Assembly: GCA_964491485.1 (NCBI GenBank)
Contig: CAZBGV010000028.1
Coordinates: 1 to 34,333 of the forward strand
DNA length: 34,333 nt
Reading direction: 5' to 3'
Origin: IDS-8 sp964491485
GTDB lineage: Bacteria; Pseudomonadota; Gammaproteobacteria; Steroidobacterales; Woeseiaceae
Shown here: one piece after another, positions 26,864 through 34,333 of the stretch
How positions within the stretch are numbered: the stretch's first letter is position 1
Layout of the letters: every line of letters begins with the position of its first letter
Made by a program: the position numbers and the translations under genes
Notes under the pieces: model-generated
What the model saw: the letters and a program-made list of their open reading frames with translations, nothing else
Databases searched by the model: none
Told to the model about the DNA's origin: nothing

Positions 26864-27919
26864 TCAGCCCGCCTGCTCTTCCGTTGCCGCCTCCGGAGCG
26901 TCCGGCGCGGCCGTCTCTGTGCCTGCCGGCACCGGCTCCTCGCCCTCGCCGGCCCCGTGCGCACCGGGGGTCGGTGCAGCGCCCGCCGCGGGCGCCGGCT
27001 CGGGCTCGGCCGCCGCCTCCGGCACCGCGGAGCTCACGCCCTGCTGCCCGGGAGCGGCCGCCTCTTCCCCGGCACCGTCGCCCTCGCCGGCCGCGGCCTC
27101 CTTCCTGCGCACGGTGGGCTTGCGCGCGCCGCGTCCGGCCTTCCTGGCCGCCTTTTTCTTGCGGCCGCCGGCCCGCCGCGGGCGCCCTTCCTCGTCGAGC
27201 TCCACGAACTCGTCCTCGCCGAGATGCACCTCCGGCAACGAGGCCTTGCCCTCCTCGACGGCGTCCGCCATCAGCCGCGCGTACAGCTCGATCGCCCGCA
27301 TCGCGTCGTCGTTGCCCGGAATCACGTAGTCGATCCCCTCCGGGGAGCAGTTCGTGTCGACCACCGCCACGACCGGGATGCCGAGCTTGCGCGCTTCGCG
27401 GACCGCGATGTTCTCGTGTTCGACATCGACCACGAACAGCACGTCCGGCAGGGCGCCCATGTCCTTGATGCCGCCCAAGCTGCGCTCGAGCTTCTCGCGC
27501 TCGCGATTCAGGCGCAGCACCTCCTTCTTGGTCAGCATCTCGGTGCCGCCTTCCTCCGCCATCTCGGTCAGCTCCTTCAGGCGCTTCACGGACTGGCGGA
27601 TGGTCTTGTAGTTGGTGAGCGTGCCGCCCAGCCAGCGGTAGCTGACGCTCGGCATGCCGCAGCGCTCCGCGTGGGTGCGGATCGCCTCGCGCGCCGAGCG
27701 CTTGGTGCCGACGAACAGCACCGTGCCGCCGTCGGCGACCACGGCCTTGACGAAGGCATAGGCCTCCCGCGCCATCGGCAGGCTCTTCTCGAGGTTGATG
27801 ATGTGGATCTTGTTCCGCTCGCCGAAGATGTAGGGCGCCATCTTCGGGTTCCAGTAGCGGGTCTGATGACCAAAGTGCACGCCAGCTTCCAGCATCTGGC
27901 GCATAGTGACGTCTGCCAT
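26864..27919 (-). CDS. rpsB: 30S ribosomal protein S2 with long C-terminal extension
   Basis: S2 binds the back of the 30S subunit together with S1. Residues 1-227 form the normal S2 core (start MRQMLEAGVHFGHQT; also WLGGTLTNYKTIRQS and PDVLFVVDVEHE). The protein is 351 residues, against about 240-260 usual, because of a tail of some 120 residues: an acidic linker (about 230-246), a strongly basic stretch (248-273, KKKAARKAGRGARKPTVRRK), then a low-complexity Ala/Pro/Glu/Gly segment to the end. The tail is uninterrupted and in frame, so it is not an obvious artefact. The open frame extends far upstream of the ATG at 27919 but only as antisense of map. A long leader with stems precedes the start. 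Confidence 0.96.
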   Translation of the reverse strand: MADVTMRQMLEAGVHFGHQTRYWNPKMAPYIFGERNKIHIINLEKSLPMAREAYAFVKAVVADGGTVLFVGTKRSAREAIRTHAERCGMPSVSYRWLGGTLTNYKTIRQSVKRLKELTEMAEEGGTEMLTKKEVLRLNREREKLERSLGGIKDMGALPDVLFVVDVEHENIAVREARKLGIPVVAVVDTNCSPEGIDYVIPGNDDAMRAIELYARLMADAVEEGKASLPEVHLGEDEFVELDEEGRPRRAGGRKKKAARKAGRGARKPTVRRKEAAAGEGDGAGEEAAAPGQQGVSSAVPEAAAEPEPAPAAGAAPTPGAHGAGEGEEPVPAGTETAAPDAPEAATEEQAG

Positions 27920-27941
27920 GTTGTCTCCCGGGTTCAGCCTC

Positions 27942-28005
27942 CGTACACCCCGTGCCGCAACCCCCGTTTCTGGCGGGGGCACCCGGCGGCGCGTGACGGT
28001 GTACG
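27942..28005 (-). promoter_or_regulatory. Structured rpsB leader
   Basis: Within the likely rpsB 5' leader, CGTACACC (27942-27949) pairs with GGTGTACG (27998-28005), 8 perfect bp, enclosing a second stem CCCCCG/CGGGGG (27961-27966 with 27974-27979, 7-base loop). In enteric bacteria S2 represses its own operon by binding a conserved rpsB leader. This structure is in the right place for that, though I cannot confirm it is the same fold. Confidence 0.4.
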
Positions 28006-28035
28006 TGTGGATTTGCAGGGCCGCGGGCGGGTTCG

Positions 28036-28064
28036 TTGCCTGCGGCGCGCGCGCTTTATACCAT
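28036..28064 (+). promoter_or_regulatory. Candidate map promoter
   Basis: On the plus strand TTGCCT (28036-28041) and TACCAT (28059-28064) are 17 bases apart. The leader to the map ATG would be about 160 bases and carries a perfect 7-bp stem at 28136-28142/28150-28156. The -10 overlaps the -10 of the opposing rpsB promoter. Confidence 0.35.
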
Positions 28065-28084
28065 ACCCGATTACGCCCGAACAA
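28055..28084 (-). promoter_or_regulatory. rpsB-tsf promoter with GC-rich discriminator
   Basis: The minus strand reads TTGTTC (28084-28079), 18 bases, TATAAA (28060-28055), then an all-G/C run GCGCGCGCGCC before the expected start. GC-rich discriminators are typical of ribosomal promoters repressed by ppGpp and DksA. This places the start near 28048 and gives a leader of about 130 bases. Confidence 0.5.
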
Positions 28085-28135
28085 CGCGGGTTCACCCATC
28101 GGAGCGGTTTCGCATCGTCCATGCCCGGCAGGGGC

Positions 28136-28156
28136 TCCCGGGACCACGGCCCGGGA
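28136..28156 (+). other. Hairpin in map leader
   Basis: TCCCGGG (28136-28142) and CCCGGGA (28150-28156) form a perfect 7-bp stem with a 7-base loop, about 75 bases before the map ATG. No T-run follows. A regulatory role is not established. Nothing gene-like is seen in 27920-28231. Confidence 0.35.
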
Positions 28157-28231
28157 CGCCGCCAGCCGTTCATGAACCATGCGCGCCGACCTTCGACAGC
28201 CATGCGAACAGCAGCACGATTTCCAGCCGGT

Positions 28232-28996
28232 ATGACGGTCACCATCAAGACGCCCGAGGAGCGGGACAAAATGCGCGTTGCCGGGCGCCTGGCGGCCGAC
28301 GTGCTGGACATGATCGCGCCGCACGTCGAGCCCGGGATCACGACCGGCGAGCTCGACCGCATCTGCCACGAGTACATCGTCAACGAGCAGCAGGCGATCC
28401 CGGCGCCGCTCAACTACCGGGGTTTCCCGAAATCCATCTGCACCTCGGTCAACCACGTCGTCTGCCACGGCATCCCGGGCGACAAGAAGCTGAAAAGCGG
28501 CGACATCGTCAACATCGACGTCACCGTCATCAAGGACGGTTTCCACGGCGACACGAGCCGCATGTTCCACGTCGGGAAGCCCGGGATCCAGGCGGAACGG
28601 CTGACCGCCGTCGCTTTCGAGGCGATGTGGCTCGGCATCCGGGCGCTCGGGCCGGGCCGCCACCTGGGCGACGTCGGCGAGGCGATCCAGACGTTCGCGG
28701 AGCGCCATCGCTTCTCGGTGGTGCGCGAGTACTGCGGCCACGGCATCGGTCGGGGGTTCCACGAGGACCCGCAGGTGCTGCATTACGGGCGGGCGGGCAC
28801 CGGGCTCGTGCTCGAGCCGGGGATGACGCTCACGGTCGAGCCGATGATCAACGCCGGCAAGCGGCACGTGCGCCTCTTGCCCGACGGCTGGACCGTGGTC
28901 ACCAAGGATCACTCGCTTTCCGCGCAGTGGGAACACACGGTCCTCGTCACGGAGGACGGATTCGAAGTGCTGACGCTCGGCGCCGCCGAGCGTTGA
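28232..28996 (+). CDS. map: Methionine aminopeptidase, type I
   Basis: MAP removes the initiator methionine from nascent proteins. The 254-residue product is full length, and all metal or catalytic residues are visible: H79 (CHG), D96 and D107 (NIDVTVIKDGFHGDTSR), H170 (GHGIGRGFHEDPQ), E203 (VEPM) and E234 (WEHT). The ATG at 28232 gives MTVTIKTPEERDKMR, matching the family; an in-frame ATG at 28202 is less likely. No strong SD precedes either. It is divergent from rpsB, as in most proteobacteria, and heads the map-glnD-dapD arm. Confidence 0.97.
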   Translation: MTVTIKTPEERDKMRVAGRLAADVLDMIAPHVEPGITTGELDRICHEYIVNEQQAIPAPLNYRGFPKSICTSVNHVVCHGIPGDKKLKSGDIVNIDVTVIKDGFHGDTSRMFHVGKPGIQAERLTAVAFEAMWLGIRALGPGRHLGDVGEAIQTFAERHRFSVVREYCGHGIGRGFHEDPQVLHYGRAGTGLVLEPGMTLTVEPMINAGKRHVRLLPDGWTVVTKDHSLSAQWEHTVLVTEDGFEVLTLGAAER

Positions 28997-29003
28997 CGCG
29001 ACC

Positions 29004-31706
29004 GTGACGCCGCCGCGCCTCGCCGAAGACGGCCGCAGCCATGCCGCCGCACCGGGATCCGCTGCGACCATGGACCCGGCGCTCGCCCTGCTGGAGGAGA
29101 GCCTGGCGGCCGGCGCGCCCGATCTCGCGCGCTGCCGGGCGGCCCTCGCCGCCGCGGGCGCCAACCTGACCGAGCGCTTTCTCTCCGGGGCCTCCGTGAC
29201 GGACCTGGTGCGCCTCCGGGCGCGGGTCGTCGACCGCGTCCTCGAAACGCTCTGGAGCCGCTATGCCGCGGGCCTGCCGGACGCCATCGCCCTGCTCGCG
29301 GTCGGCGGTTACGGGCGCGGCGAGCTGCACCCGCATTCGGACGTCGACATCCTGCTGCTCTCCGACGGGGAGCTGTCGCGCCCGGCGGAACAGGCGCTGG
29401 CCGCGTTCCTCGCCGCGCTGTGGGACGTCGGCCTCGAGATCGGCCACAGCGTGCGCACGCTCGCGCAGTGCCGCGAGCAGGCCGCGGCCGACGTCACGGT
29501 CGCCACGACGCTCATGGAAGCGCGCCTGCTGTCCGGCCCTGCGCGGCTCGCGCAGGCGCTCGAGGAGGCGATCGAGGCGCCCGGCATCTGGCCGGCCGAC
29601 GCCTTCTTCACCGCGAAGCGCAACGAGCAGATCGAGCGGCATCACCGCTTCGAGGACACGGCCTACCGCCTCGAGCCGAACGTGAAGAGCTCGCCGGGCG
29701 GGCTGCGCGACGTCCAGATCATCGGCTGGATCGCGCGCCGTCACCTGGGCGCGCGCAGCCTGGACGAGCTCGTCGGGCACGGGCTCTGCACGCGCGAGCA
29801 GCTGCGCGCGCTGCTCGCCTGCCGTGAATTCCTCTGGCGCGTGCGCTTCGGCCTGCACGTGCTCACCGGCCGCCAGGAGGACCGCCTGCTGTTCGATCAC
29901 CAGGTGCGGCTCGCGCGCATGCTGGGCTACGAGGATGCGAGCTACACGCTCGCGGTCGAGCAGTTCATGCAACGCTATTACCGCACGGTGATGGAGCTCA
30001 GCCGGCAGAACGAGATGCTGCTGCAGCTGTTCGAGGAACGGATCTTCCGCGATCCGGAAGCGCTCCCCGAGCCGCTGAACGAGCGCTTCCAGGTCAAGAA
30101 CGGCTACCTGCAGGTCACGGACGACGACGTGTTCCGGCGCGAGCCCTCGGCGCTGCTCGAGCTGTTCCTGCTCCTGCAGCAGAACGAGCAGATCCGCGGA
30201 GTCGGCGCCACGACCGTCGGGCTGATCCGCAGCCACCTGTACCTGATCGACGAGGAATTCCGCCAGAACCCGCGCCACCATCGCCTGTTCCTCTCCATCC
30301 TGCGCTCGCCGGTCGGGGTGACGCACCAGCTCCGGCGCATGAACCTGTACGGCGTGCTCGGGCTGTACATCCCGTCCTTCGGCCGCATCGTCGGGCGCAT
30401 GCAGTACGACCTCTTCCATGCCTACACGGTGGACGAGCACACGCTGTTCGTCGTGAGCAACCTGCGCCGCTTCGCCCTGTCGCGCTTCGACCACGAGTAC
30501 CCGCACTGCAGTCCGCTCATGCAGTCGTTCGACAAGCCGGAGATCGTCTACCTCGCCGGGCTGTTCCACGACATCGCCAAGGGCCGCGGCGGCGATCACT
30601 CCGAGCTCGGGGCGGTCGATGCGGAAGCGTTCTGCCTGGAGCACGGCATGAGCCGCTACGACGCGCGCACCGTGGCCTGGCTGGTGCGCAACCACCTCAT
30701 CTTGTCGACCACGGCGCAGAAGAAGGACATCGGGGATCCCGCGGTGATCAACGAGTTCGCGGCAGCGGTCGGGGACAAGATGCACCTCGATTACCTGTAC
30801 GTGCTGACGGTTGCCGACGTCCGCGGCACCAACCCGAAACTGTGGAACTCGTGGAAGGCGACGCTGTTTCGCGACCTGTACGAAGCAACGGCCCGGGCGC
30901 TGCGGCGCGGCCTCGAAAACCCGATCGATCGCGAGGAGCTCGTCCGCGAGACGCAGGCCGGGGCACGCGAGCTCCTGCGCCGCCAGGGCCTGCCGGAGGC
31001 CAGCCGCCGCGACGTCTGGCGGCTTTTCCCGGAAGACTATTTCCTGCGCTACCGGAGCGAGGAGATCGCCTGGCACACCGCGTTCCTCGCCGGCGACGGC
31101 GGGACCGGCCCGGGCGCGCGGGTCGACGTGCGCCGCCAGCCGGACGGCGAAGGCCTCGCGGCCCTCATCTACACGCCGCGCAGCCAGCGCACGTTCGCGC
31201 ACGCCACCGCCGCCTTAGACGAGCTCGGCACGACCATCGTCGACGCCCGCGTGGTGCCGATCGCGAACGGCTACAGCCTCGACACTTATATATTCATGGA
31301 GCTCGACCGGCGCATCGAGGTGGACGAGGCGCGGCTCGTGAAGATCCGCCGGGCGCTGGCGCGCGTGACCTCGCCCACGCCGCCGCCCGTGATTGCGGTC
31401 ACGCGCCGTGCGCCGCGGCAGGTGCGCCTGTTCACCACGCCGACCGCGGTCGAGTTCGAGCTCGACGAGGCGAACGGCCGCACGGTGATGGAGCTCGTGG
31501 CCGGCGACCGCCCCGGCCTTCTCAGCACGGTCGGGCAGGTGTTCATGGATCTCGGGATCGACATCGAGACGGCCAAGGTGATGACGATCGGGGAGCGCGC
31601 CGAGGACGTGTTCTACATCGTCGATGCCAACGGGGAGCCGCTCGCGGAAGAAACGTGCCGCCGGCTCGAGGCGCAACTCGTCGCACGGCTGGCGACGCAG
31701 ACTTGA
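29004..31706 (+). CDS. glnD: Bifunctional uridylyltransferase/uridylyl-removing enzyme
   Basis: GlnD senses glutamine and adds or removes UMP on PII, controlling nitrogen assimilation. The 900-residue product has a nucleotidyltransferase motif GGYGRGELHPHSDVDILLL (101-119), a central PII-uridylyltransferase domain, an HD hydrolase domain with LFHDIAKGRGGDHSELG (about 520-536) and two C-terminal ACT domains (about 715-785 and 825-900, the latter with GDRPGLLSTVG). The GTG at 29004 starts seven bases after the map stop; an ATG at 29070 would give 878 residues and is also plausible. dapD follows after 11 bases. Confidence 0.97.
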   Translation: MTPPRLAEDGRSHAAAPGSAATMDPALALLEESLAAGAPDLARCRAALAAAGANLTERFLSGASVTDLVRLRARVVDRVLETLWSRYAAGLPDAIALLAVGGYGRGELHPHSDVDILLLSDGELSRPAEQALAAFLAALWDVGLEIGHSVRTLAQCREQAAADVTVATTLMEARLLSGPARLAQALEEAIEAPGIWPADAFFTAKRNEQIERHHRFEDTAYRLEPNVKSSPGGLRDVQIIGWIARRHLGARSLDELVGHGLCTREQLRALLACREFLWRVRFGLHVLTGRQEDRLLFDHQVRLARMLGYEDASYTLAVEQFMQRYYRTVMELSRQNEMLLQLFEERIFRDPEALPEPLNERFQVKNGYLQVTDDDVFRREPSALLELFLLLQQNEQIRGVGATTVGLIRSHLYLIDEEFRQNPRHHRLFLSILRSPVGVTHQLRRMNLYGVLGLYIPSFGRIVGRMQYDLFHAYTVDEHTLFVVSNLRRFALSRFDHEYPHCSPLMQSFDKPEIVYLAGLFHDIAKGRGGDHSELGAVDAEAFCLEHGMSRYDARTVAWLVRNHLILSTTAQKKDIGDPAVINEFAAAVGDKMHLDYLYVLTVADVRGTNPKLWNSWKATLFRDLYEATARALRRGLENPIDREELVRETQAGARELLRRQGLPEASRRDVWRLFPEDYFLRYRSEEIAWHTAFLAGDGGTGPGARVDVRRQPDGEGLAALIYTPRSQRTFAHATAALDELGTTIVDARVVPIANGYSLDTYIFMELDRRIEVDEARLVKIRRALARVTSPTPPPVIAVTRRAPRQVRLFTTPTAVEFELDEANGRTVMELVAGDRPGLLSTVGQVFMDLGIDIETAKVMTIGERAEDVFYIVDANGEPLAEETCRRLEAQLVARLATQT

Positions 31707-31717
31707 GGACGTTGCAG

Positions 31718-32536
31718 ATGGATTCGCTTGCCCGCACGATCGACGCCGGATGGGAGCTCCGCGGCACGCCGGGCGCCGCGCCCGCCGGGCTCGCCGAGGC
31801 CGTGCGCGAGGCCGTGGCGCTCCTCGACGCCGGCAAGCTGCGCGTCGCCGAGCCGGTGGCCGGCGGCTGGCGCGTCTGCGAGTGGGCCAAGAAGGCCGTG
31901 CTCCTGTATTTCCGGCTGCAGGAAAGCCGCACCATCGAAGGGGCGCACACCCGCTTCTACGACAAGGTGCCGCTCAAGTACGCGGCCTACGACGACGACG
32001 CCTTCGCGCGCGACCGCGTCCGCGTGGTACCGGATGCCTTGGTGCGCCACGGCGCGTACGTCGCCGAGGACGCCGTGCTGATGCCCTGCTACGTCAACAT
32101 CGGCGCACGCATCGGGCGCGGCACCATGGTGGATACGTGGGCCACGGTCGGGAGCTGCGCGCAGATCGGCGACAACGTACATCTGTCCGGCGGCGTCGGC
32201 ATCGGCGGCGTGCTGGAGCCGGTGCAGGCGGCGCCGACCATCATCGAGGACGACTGCTTCATCGGCGCGCGCTCCGAGATCGTCGAGGGCGTGATCGTGG
32301 AGCGCGGTTCCGTCATCTCGATGGGCGTGTACCTCGGGCAGAGCACGAAGATCTACGACCGGCGCACAGGCGAGGTGAGCTACGGGCGCGTGCCCGCGGG
32401 CTCGGTGGTCGTGCCCGGCAGCCTGCCGTCGGAAGACGGCCGTTACGCGCTTTATTGCGCGGTGATAGTGAAAACCGTCGACGCGAAAACGCGCAGCCGC
32501 GTCGGCCTGAACGAGCTGCTGCGCCACATCGACTGA
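31718..32536 (+). CDS. dapD: 2,3,4,5-tetrahydropyridine-2,6-dicarboxylate N-succinyltransferase
   Basis: DapD succinylates tetrahydrodipicolinate in the succinylase branch of lysine/diaminopimelate synthesis. The 272-residue product has an N-terminal helical domain (with WAKKAVLLYFRLQ) and a hexapeptide-repeat beta-helix containing FYDKVPLKY, GTMVDTWATVGSCAQIG and GGVGIGGVLEP, then GVYLGQSTKIYDR. The ATG at 31718 is 11 bases after glnD, with GAGG upstream. It works in the same pathway as dapE, two genes on; the transaminase gene dapC, seen near here in Pseudomonas, is not in the window. Confidence 0.98.
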   Translation: MDSLARTIDAGWELRGTPGAAPAGLAEAVREAVALLDAGKLRVAEPVAGGWRVCEWAKKAVLLYFRLQESRTIEGAHTRFYDKVPLKYAAYDDDAFARDRVRVVPDALVRHGAYVAEDAVLMPCYVNIGARIGRGTMVDTWATVGSCAQIGDNVHLSGGVGIGGVLEPVQAAPTIIEDDCFIGARSEIVEGVIVERGSVISMGVYLGQSTKIYDRRTGEVSYGRVPAGSVVVPGSLPSEDGRYALYCAVIVKTVDAKTRSRVGLNELLRHID

Positions 32537-32922
32537 TGAAGACCGCTTCCCTCACGCTATACGGCATCACGAGCTGCGACGCCTGCCGCGCCGCGCGCCG
32601 CTGGCTCGACGAACGCGGCATCGCGTACCGCTTCCACGACGTGCGCGCGGACGGCCTCGAAATCCAGATGCTGGAGCGCTGGGCGAACCGCTTCGACTGG
32701 CGCAAGCTCGTCAACACGCGCAGCATCACCTGGCGGCGCCTGCCGGAGGTGGATCGCGAGAACATGACCTGGACGCGCGCGCTCGTAACGCTGCTCGACC
32801 ACCCGACGCTGCTGCGCCGGCCGGTGCTCGAGCACCGCCGCTTCCTCGCCGTCGGCTTCCAGCCGGCGGAGTACGCCGAGATCTTCGAGCGCCTGAAAAA
32901 GATCTCAAAATCCTCAGGTTAA
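32536..32922 (+). CDS. yffB: ArsC/Spx-like thioredoxin-fold protein (YffB)
   Basis: A 128-residue member of the ArsC/Spx/YffB family with a thioredoxin-like fold. The opening LTLYGITSCDACRAARRWL holds a CxxC pair (C14, C17); E. coli YffB, as I recall it, has only the first Cys. Other family marks are YRFHDVRADG, LVNTRSITWRRL and LLRRPVLE. It is probably not an arsenate reductase in the strict sense; a glutathione-dependent thiol role has been suggested for YffB. It overlaps the dapD stop by one base (TGATG) and precedes dapE, an association also seen in E. coli. Confidence 0.9.
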   Translation: MKTASLTLYGITSCDACRAARRWLDERGIAYRFHDVRADGLEIQMLERWANRFDWRKLVNTRSITWRRLPEVDRENMTWTRALVTLLDHPTLLRRPVLEHRRFLAVGFQPAEYAEIFERLKKISKSSG

Positions 32923-32941
32923 GGCGCCGAACCTCGAAACC

Positions 32942-34081
32942 ATGTCAGCACCCGGCGACGCGCTCCTTTCCTTGCTCGACGACCTGCTGCGCCGTCCTTC
33001 GGTCACCCCGGAGGACGCGGGCTGCCAGGCCTTGCTCGCCGAACGACTCGCGGGGCTGGGATTTCGCACGGAGTCGCTGCCGTTCGGGGACGTCACGAAC
33101 CTGTGGGCCCGGCGCGGCACGGCGGAGCCGCTCTTCTGCTTCGCCGGCCACACGGACGTCGTGCCGCCGGGCGACCTCGCGGCGTGGCAGTCGGATCCGT
33201 TCACGCCGACGGTGCGCGACGGGCGGCTGTACGCGCGCGGCGCGGCGGACATGAAGGGCAGCCTGGCCGCCATGCTGGTTGCGGTGCAGCGGTTCGTGAG
33301 CGAGCGTCCCGATCACGCCGGCAGCATCGCTTTCCTGCTGACCAGCGACGAGGAAGGGCGCGCGCGCGACGGCACGCTCAAGGTCATGGAAGTGCTCTCC
33401 GGGCGCGGCGAGCGGATCGACTGGTGCGTCATCGGCGAGCCGTCGAGCGAGCATGCGCTCGGCGATACCGTGCGCATCGGCCGGCGCGGCTCGCTGTCGG
33501 GCCGGCTCACCGTGCGCGGCGTGCAGGGACACGTGGCCTACCCCGACCTCGCAGACAACCCGATACGGCGTTTCGCCCCGGTGCTCGCGGAGCTGTACGC
33601 GACGCGCTGGGACGAAGGCAACGCGCATTTCCCGCCGACCGGTTTCGAATTCGTGGCACTGGAAGCCGGCACCGGCGCGCCCAACGTGACACCGGGCGAG
33701 CTCCGCGCCCGGTTCAACTTCCGCTACTCGACGGAATGGACGCACCAACGCCTGCAAGCGCGCGTGCACGCGATCCTCGACGCTCACGGCCTCGACTACG
33801 AGCTCGCATGGCATCTCTCCGGCGAGCCCTTCCTCACGCAGCCGGGCACGCTGACCGACGCGCTGGCAAAGGCGATCGAGGACACCACCGGCATCCGACC
33901 GCGATTCTCCACCGGCGGCGGCACCTCGGACGGCCGCTTCATCTCCCCGTCCGGCGCCGACGTCGTCGAGCTCGGCCCGGTCAACGCCTCGATCCACAAG
34001 ATCGACGAGCACGTCGAGCTCGCCGACCTCGGGCAACTCGCCGACATCTACTACCGCACCCTCACCCTCCTCCTCCCCTGA
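32942..34081 (+). CDS. dapE: Succinyl-diaminopimelate desuccinylase
   Basis: DapE removes succinate from N-succinyl-LL-diaminopimelate, a zinc-dependent step toward lysine and peptidoglycan. The 379-residue M20-family protein has the zinc ligands in FAGHTDVVPPGD (H70, with D72), ARGAADMKG (D103) and TSDEEG (E137/E138), plus IGEPSS and, near the C-terminus, GGGTSDGRF and IHKIDEHV. It begins 19 bases after yffB. It is the last gene seen on the plus strand, followed by a tandem repeat array rather than another gene. Confidence 0.98.
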   Translation: MSAPGDALLSLLDDLLRRPSVTPEDAGCQALLAERLAGLGFRTESLPFGDVTNLWARRGTAEPLFCFAGHTDVVPPGDLAAWQSDPFTPTVRDGRLYARGAADMKGSLAAMLVAVQRFVSERPDHAGSIAFLLTSDEEGRARDGTLKVMEVLSGRGERIDWCVIGEPSSEHALGDTVRIGRRGSLSGRLTVRGVQGHVAYPDLADNPIRRFAPVLAELYATRWDEGNAHFPPTGFEFVALEAGTGAPNVTPGELRARFNFRYSTEWTHQRLQARVHAILDAHGLDYELAWHLSGEPFLTQPGTLTDALAKAIEDTTGIRPRFSTGGGTSDGRFISPSGADVVELGPVNASIHKIDEHVELADLGQLADIYYRTLTLLLP

Positions 34082-34117
34082 CCATCCGACCCGCCGCTCG
34101 ACCTCGCGCCGTTCACG

Positions 34118-34310
34118 GCGGGTCGGCAACACCGACGACGGCGGGTGCGCTCCGCGCCGGGTTCGGCAGCACCGTCAATATCGGCGAAGCTTCGTGCCGG
34201 GTTCGGCAGCGCCGGCGACATCGGCGAAGCTTCGTAGTGGGTTCGGGGCAGCACCGGCGACGACGGGGTGATCGTGGCGGGTTCGGCAGCGCCGGCGACG
34301 GCGGGGTGCC
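34118..34310. repeat. Degenerate 40-bp tandem repeats, 4-5 copies
   Basis: Copies begin at about 34118 (diverged, 38 bp), 34156, 34196, 34236 and 34276 (partial). Each opens GCCGGGTTCGGCAGCRCCG-like. The second and third also carry CGGCGAAGCTTCGT, which includes the perfect palindrome CGAAGCTTCG (34185-34194, 34225-34234). A 40-bp unit is not a multiple of three, so it does not encode a repeat protein. The rest of 34082-34333 holds no gene, and the repeats may continue past the edge. Confidence 0.7.
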
Positions 34311-34333
34311 TTTGGGGGAATGGCTCCCGTGCG

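Noticed and set aside
27920..29164. N-terminal extension of rpsB far upstream of its ATG
   Set aside because: The extra frame is antisense of map and crosses the divergent promoter region; the S2 core begins exactly at 27919.
34118..34310. CRISPR array at the right end
   Set aside because: The copies are contiguous and degenerate, without unique spacers of constant length, and no cas gene is present.

Overview
The window is a continuous stretch of a GC-rich bacterial chromosome, almost certainly a gammaproteobacterium. The evidence is gene order. One long minus-strand series runs rpsB-tsf-pyrH-frr-uppS-cdsA-rseP-bamA-ompH-lpxD-fabZ-lpxA-lpxB-rnhB-dnaE-accA-tilS-pyrG-kdsA-eno-ftsB. Divergent from it on the plus strand is map-glnD-dapD-yffB-dapE. 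This is the arrangement of Xanthomonas/Lysobacterales and, with small differences, Pseudomonas. No phage, plasmid, CRISPR or defence genes are visible, and most of the window is housekeeping.

Layout: 1-279 is non-coding with short repeats. 280-4384 holds ftsB, eno, kdsA and pyrG (divisome, glycolysis, KDO and CTP synthesis). 4607-6019 is tilS. At 6071-9394 three genes on the opposite strand interrupt the block: a FAD-oxidoreductase/Rieske fusion, an SDR/DoxX-like membrane fusion and a DUF2269 membrane protein. 9468-18922 holds accA, dnaE, rnhB and the lipid A genes lpxB, lpxA, fabZ, lpxD, then ompH. 18938-25764 holds bamA, rseP, cdsA, uppS, frr and pyrH. 25928-27919 holds tsf and rpsB. 27920-28231 is the divergent promoter region. 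28232-34081 holds map, glnD, dapD, yffB and dapE. 34082-34333 is a run of about 40-bp tandem repeats that continues to the window edge.

Functionally this is the classic envelope plus translation supercluster. AccA and FabZ supply fatty acyl chains, LpxA/D/B and KdsA build lipid A-KDO, OmpH and BamA assemble outer-membrane proteins, and RseP belongs to the sigma-E stress relay. CdsA and UppS make phospholipid and undecaprenyl precursors. PyrH and PyrG make UTP and CTP, and RpsB, Tsf and Frr serve translation. The plus-strand arm links nitrogen signalling (GlnD) to lysine/diaminopimelate synthesis (DapD, DapE). Many junctions overlap by 1-4 bases, and non-ATG starts are common (ftsB, rnhB, frr, tilS, uppS, glnD and two of the inserted genes).

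Points for a second look: a 157-bp palindromic, MITE-like element filling the lpxA-lpxB junction and apparently supplying the lpxB ribosome binding site; absence of dxr between rseP and cdsA (and of ispD directly after ftsB), with a sigma-E-like promoter where dxr would be; the opposite-strand three-gene insertion between tilS and accA; a long low-complexity tail on ribosomal protein S2; a KdsA with all four metal ligands of the metal-dependent class; a perfect 12-bp palindrome over the pyrH promoter; and overlapping divergent rpsB/map promoters.
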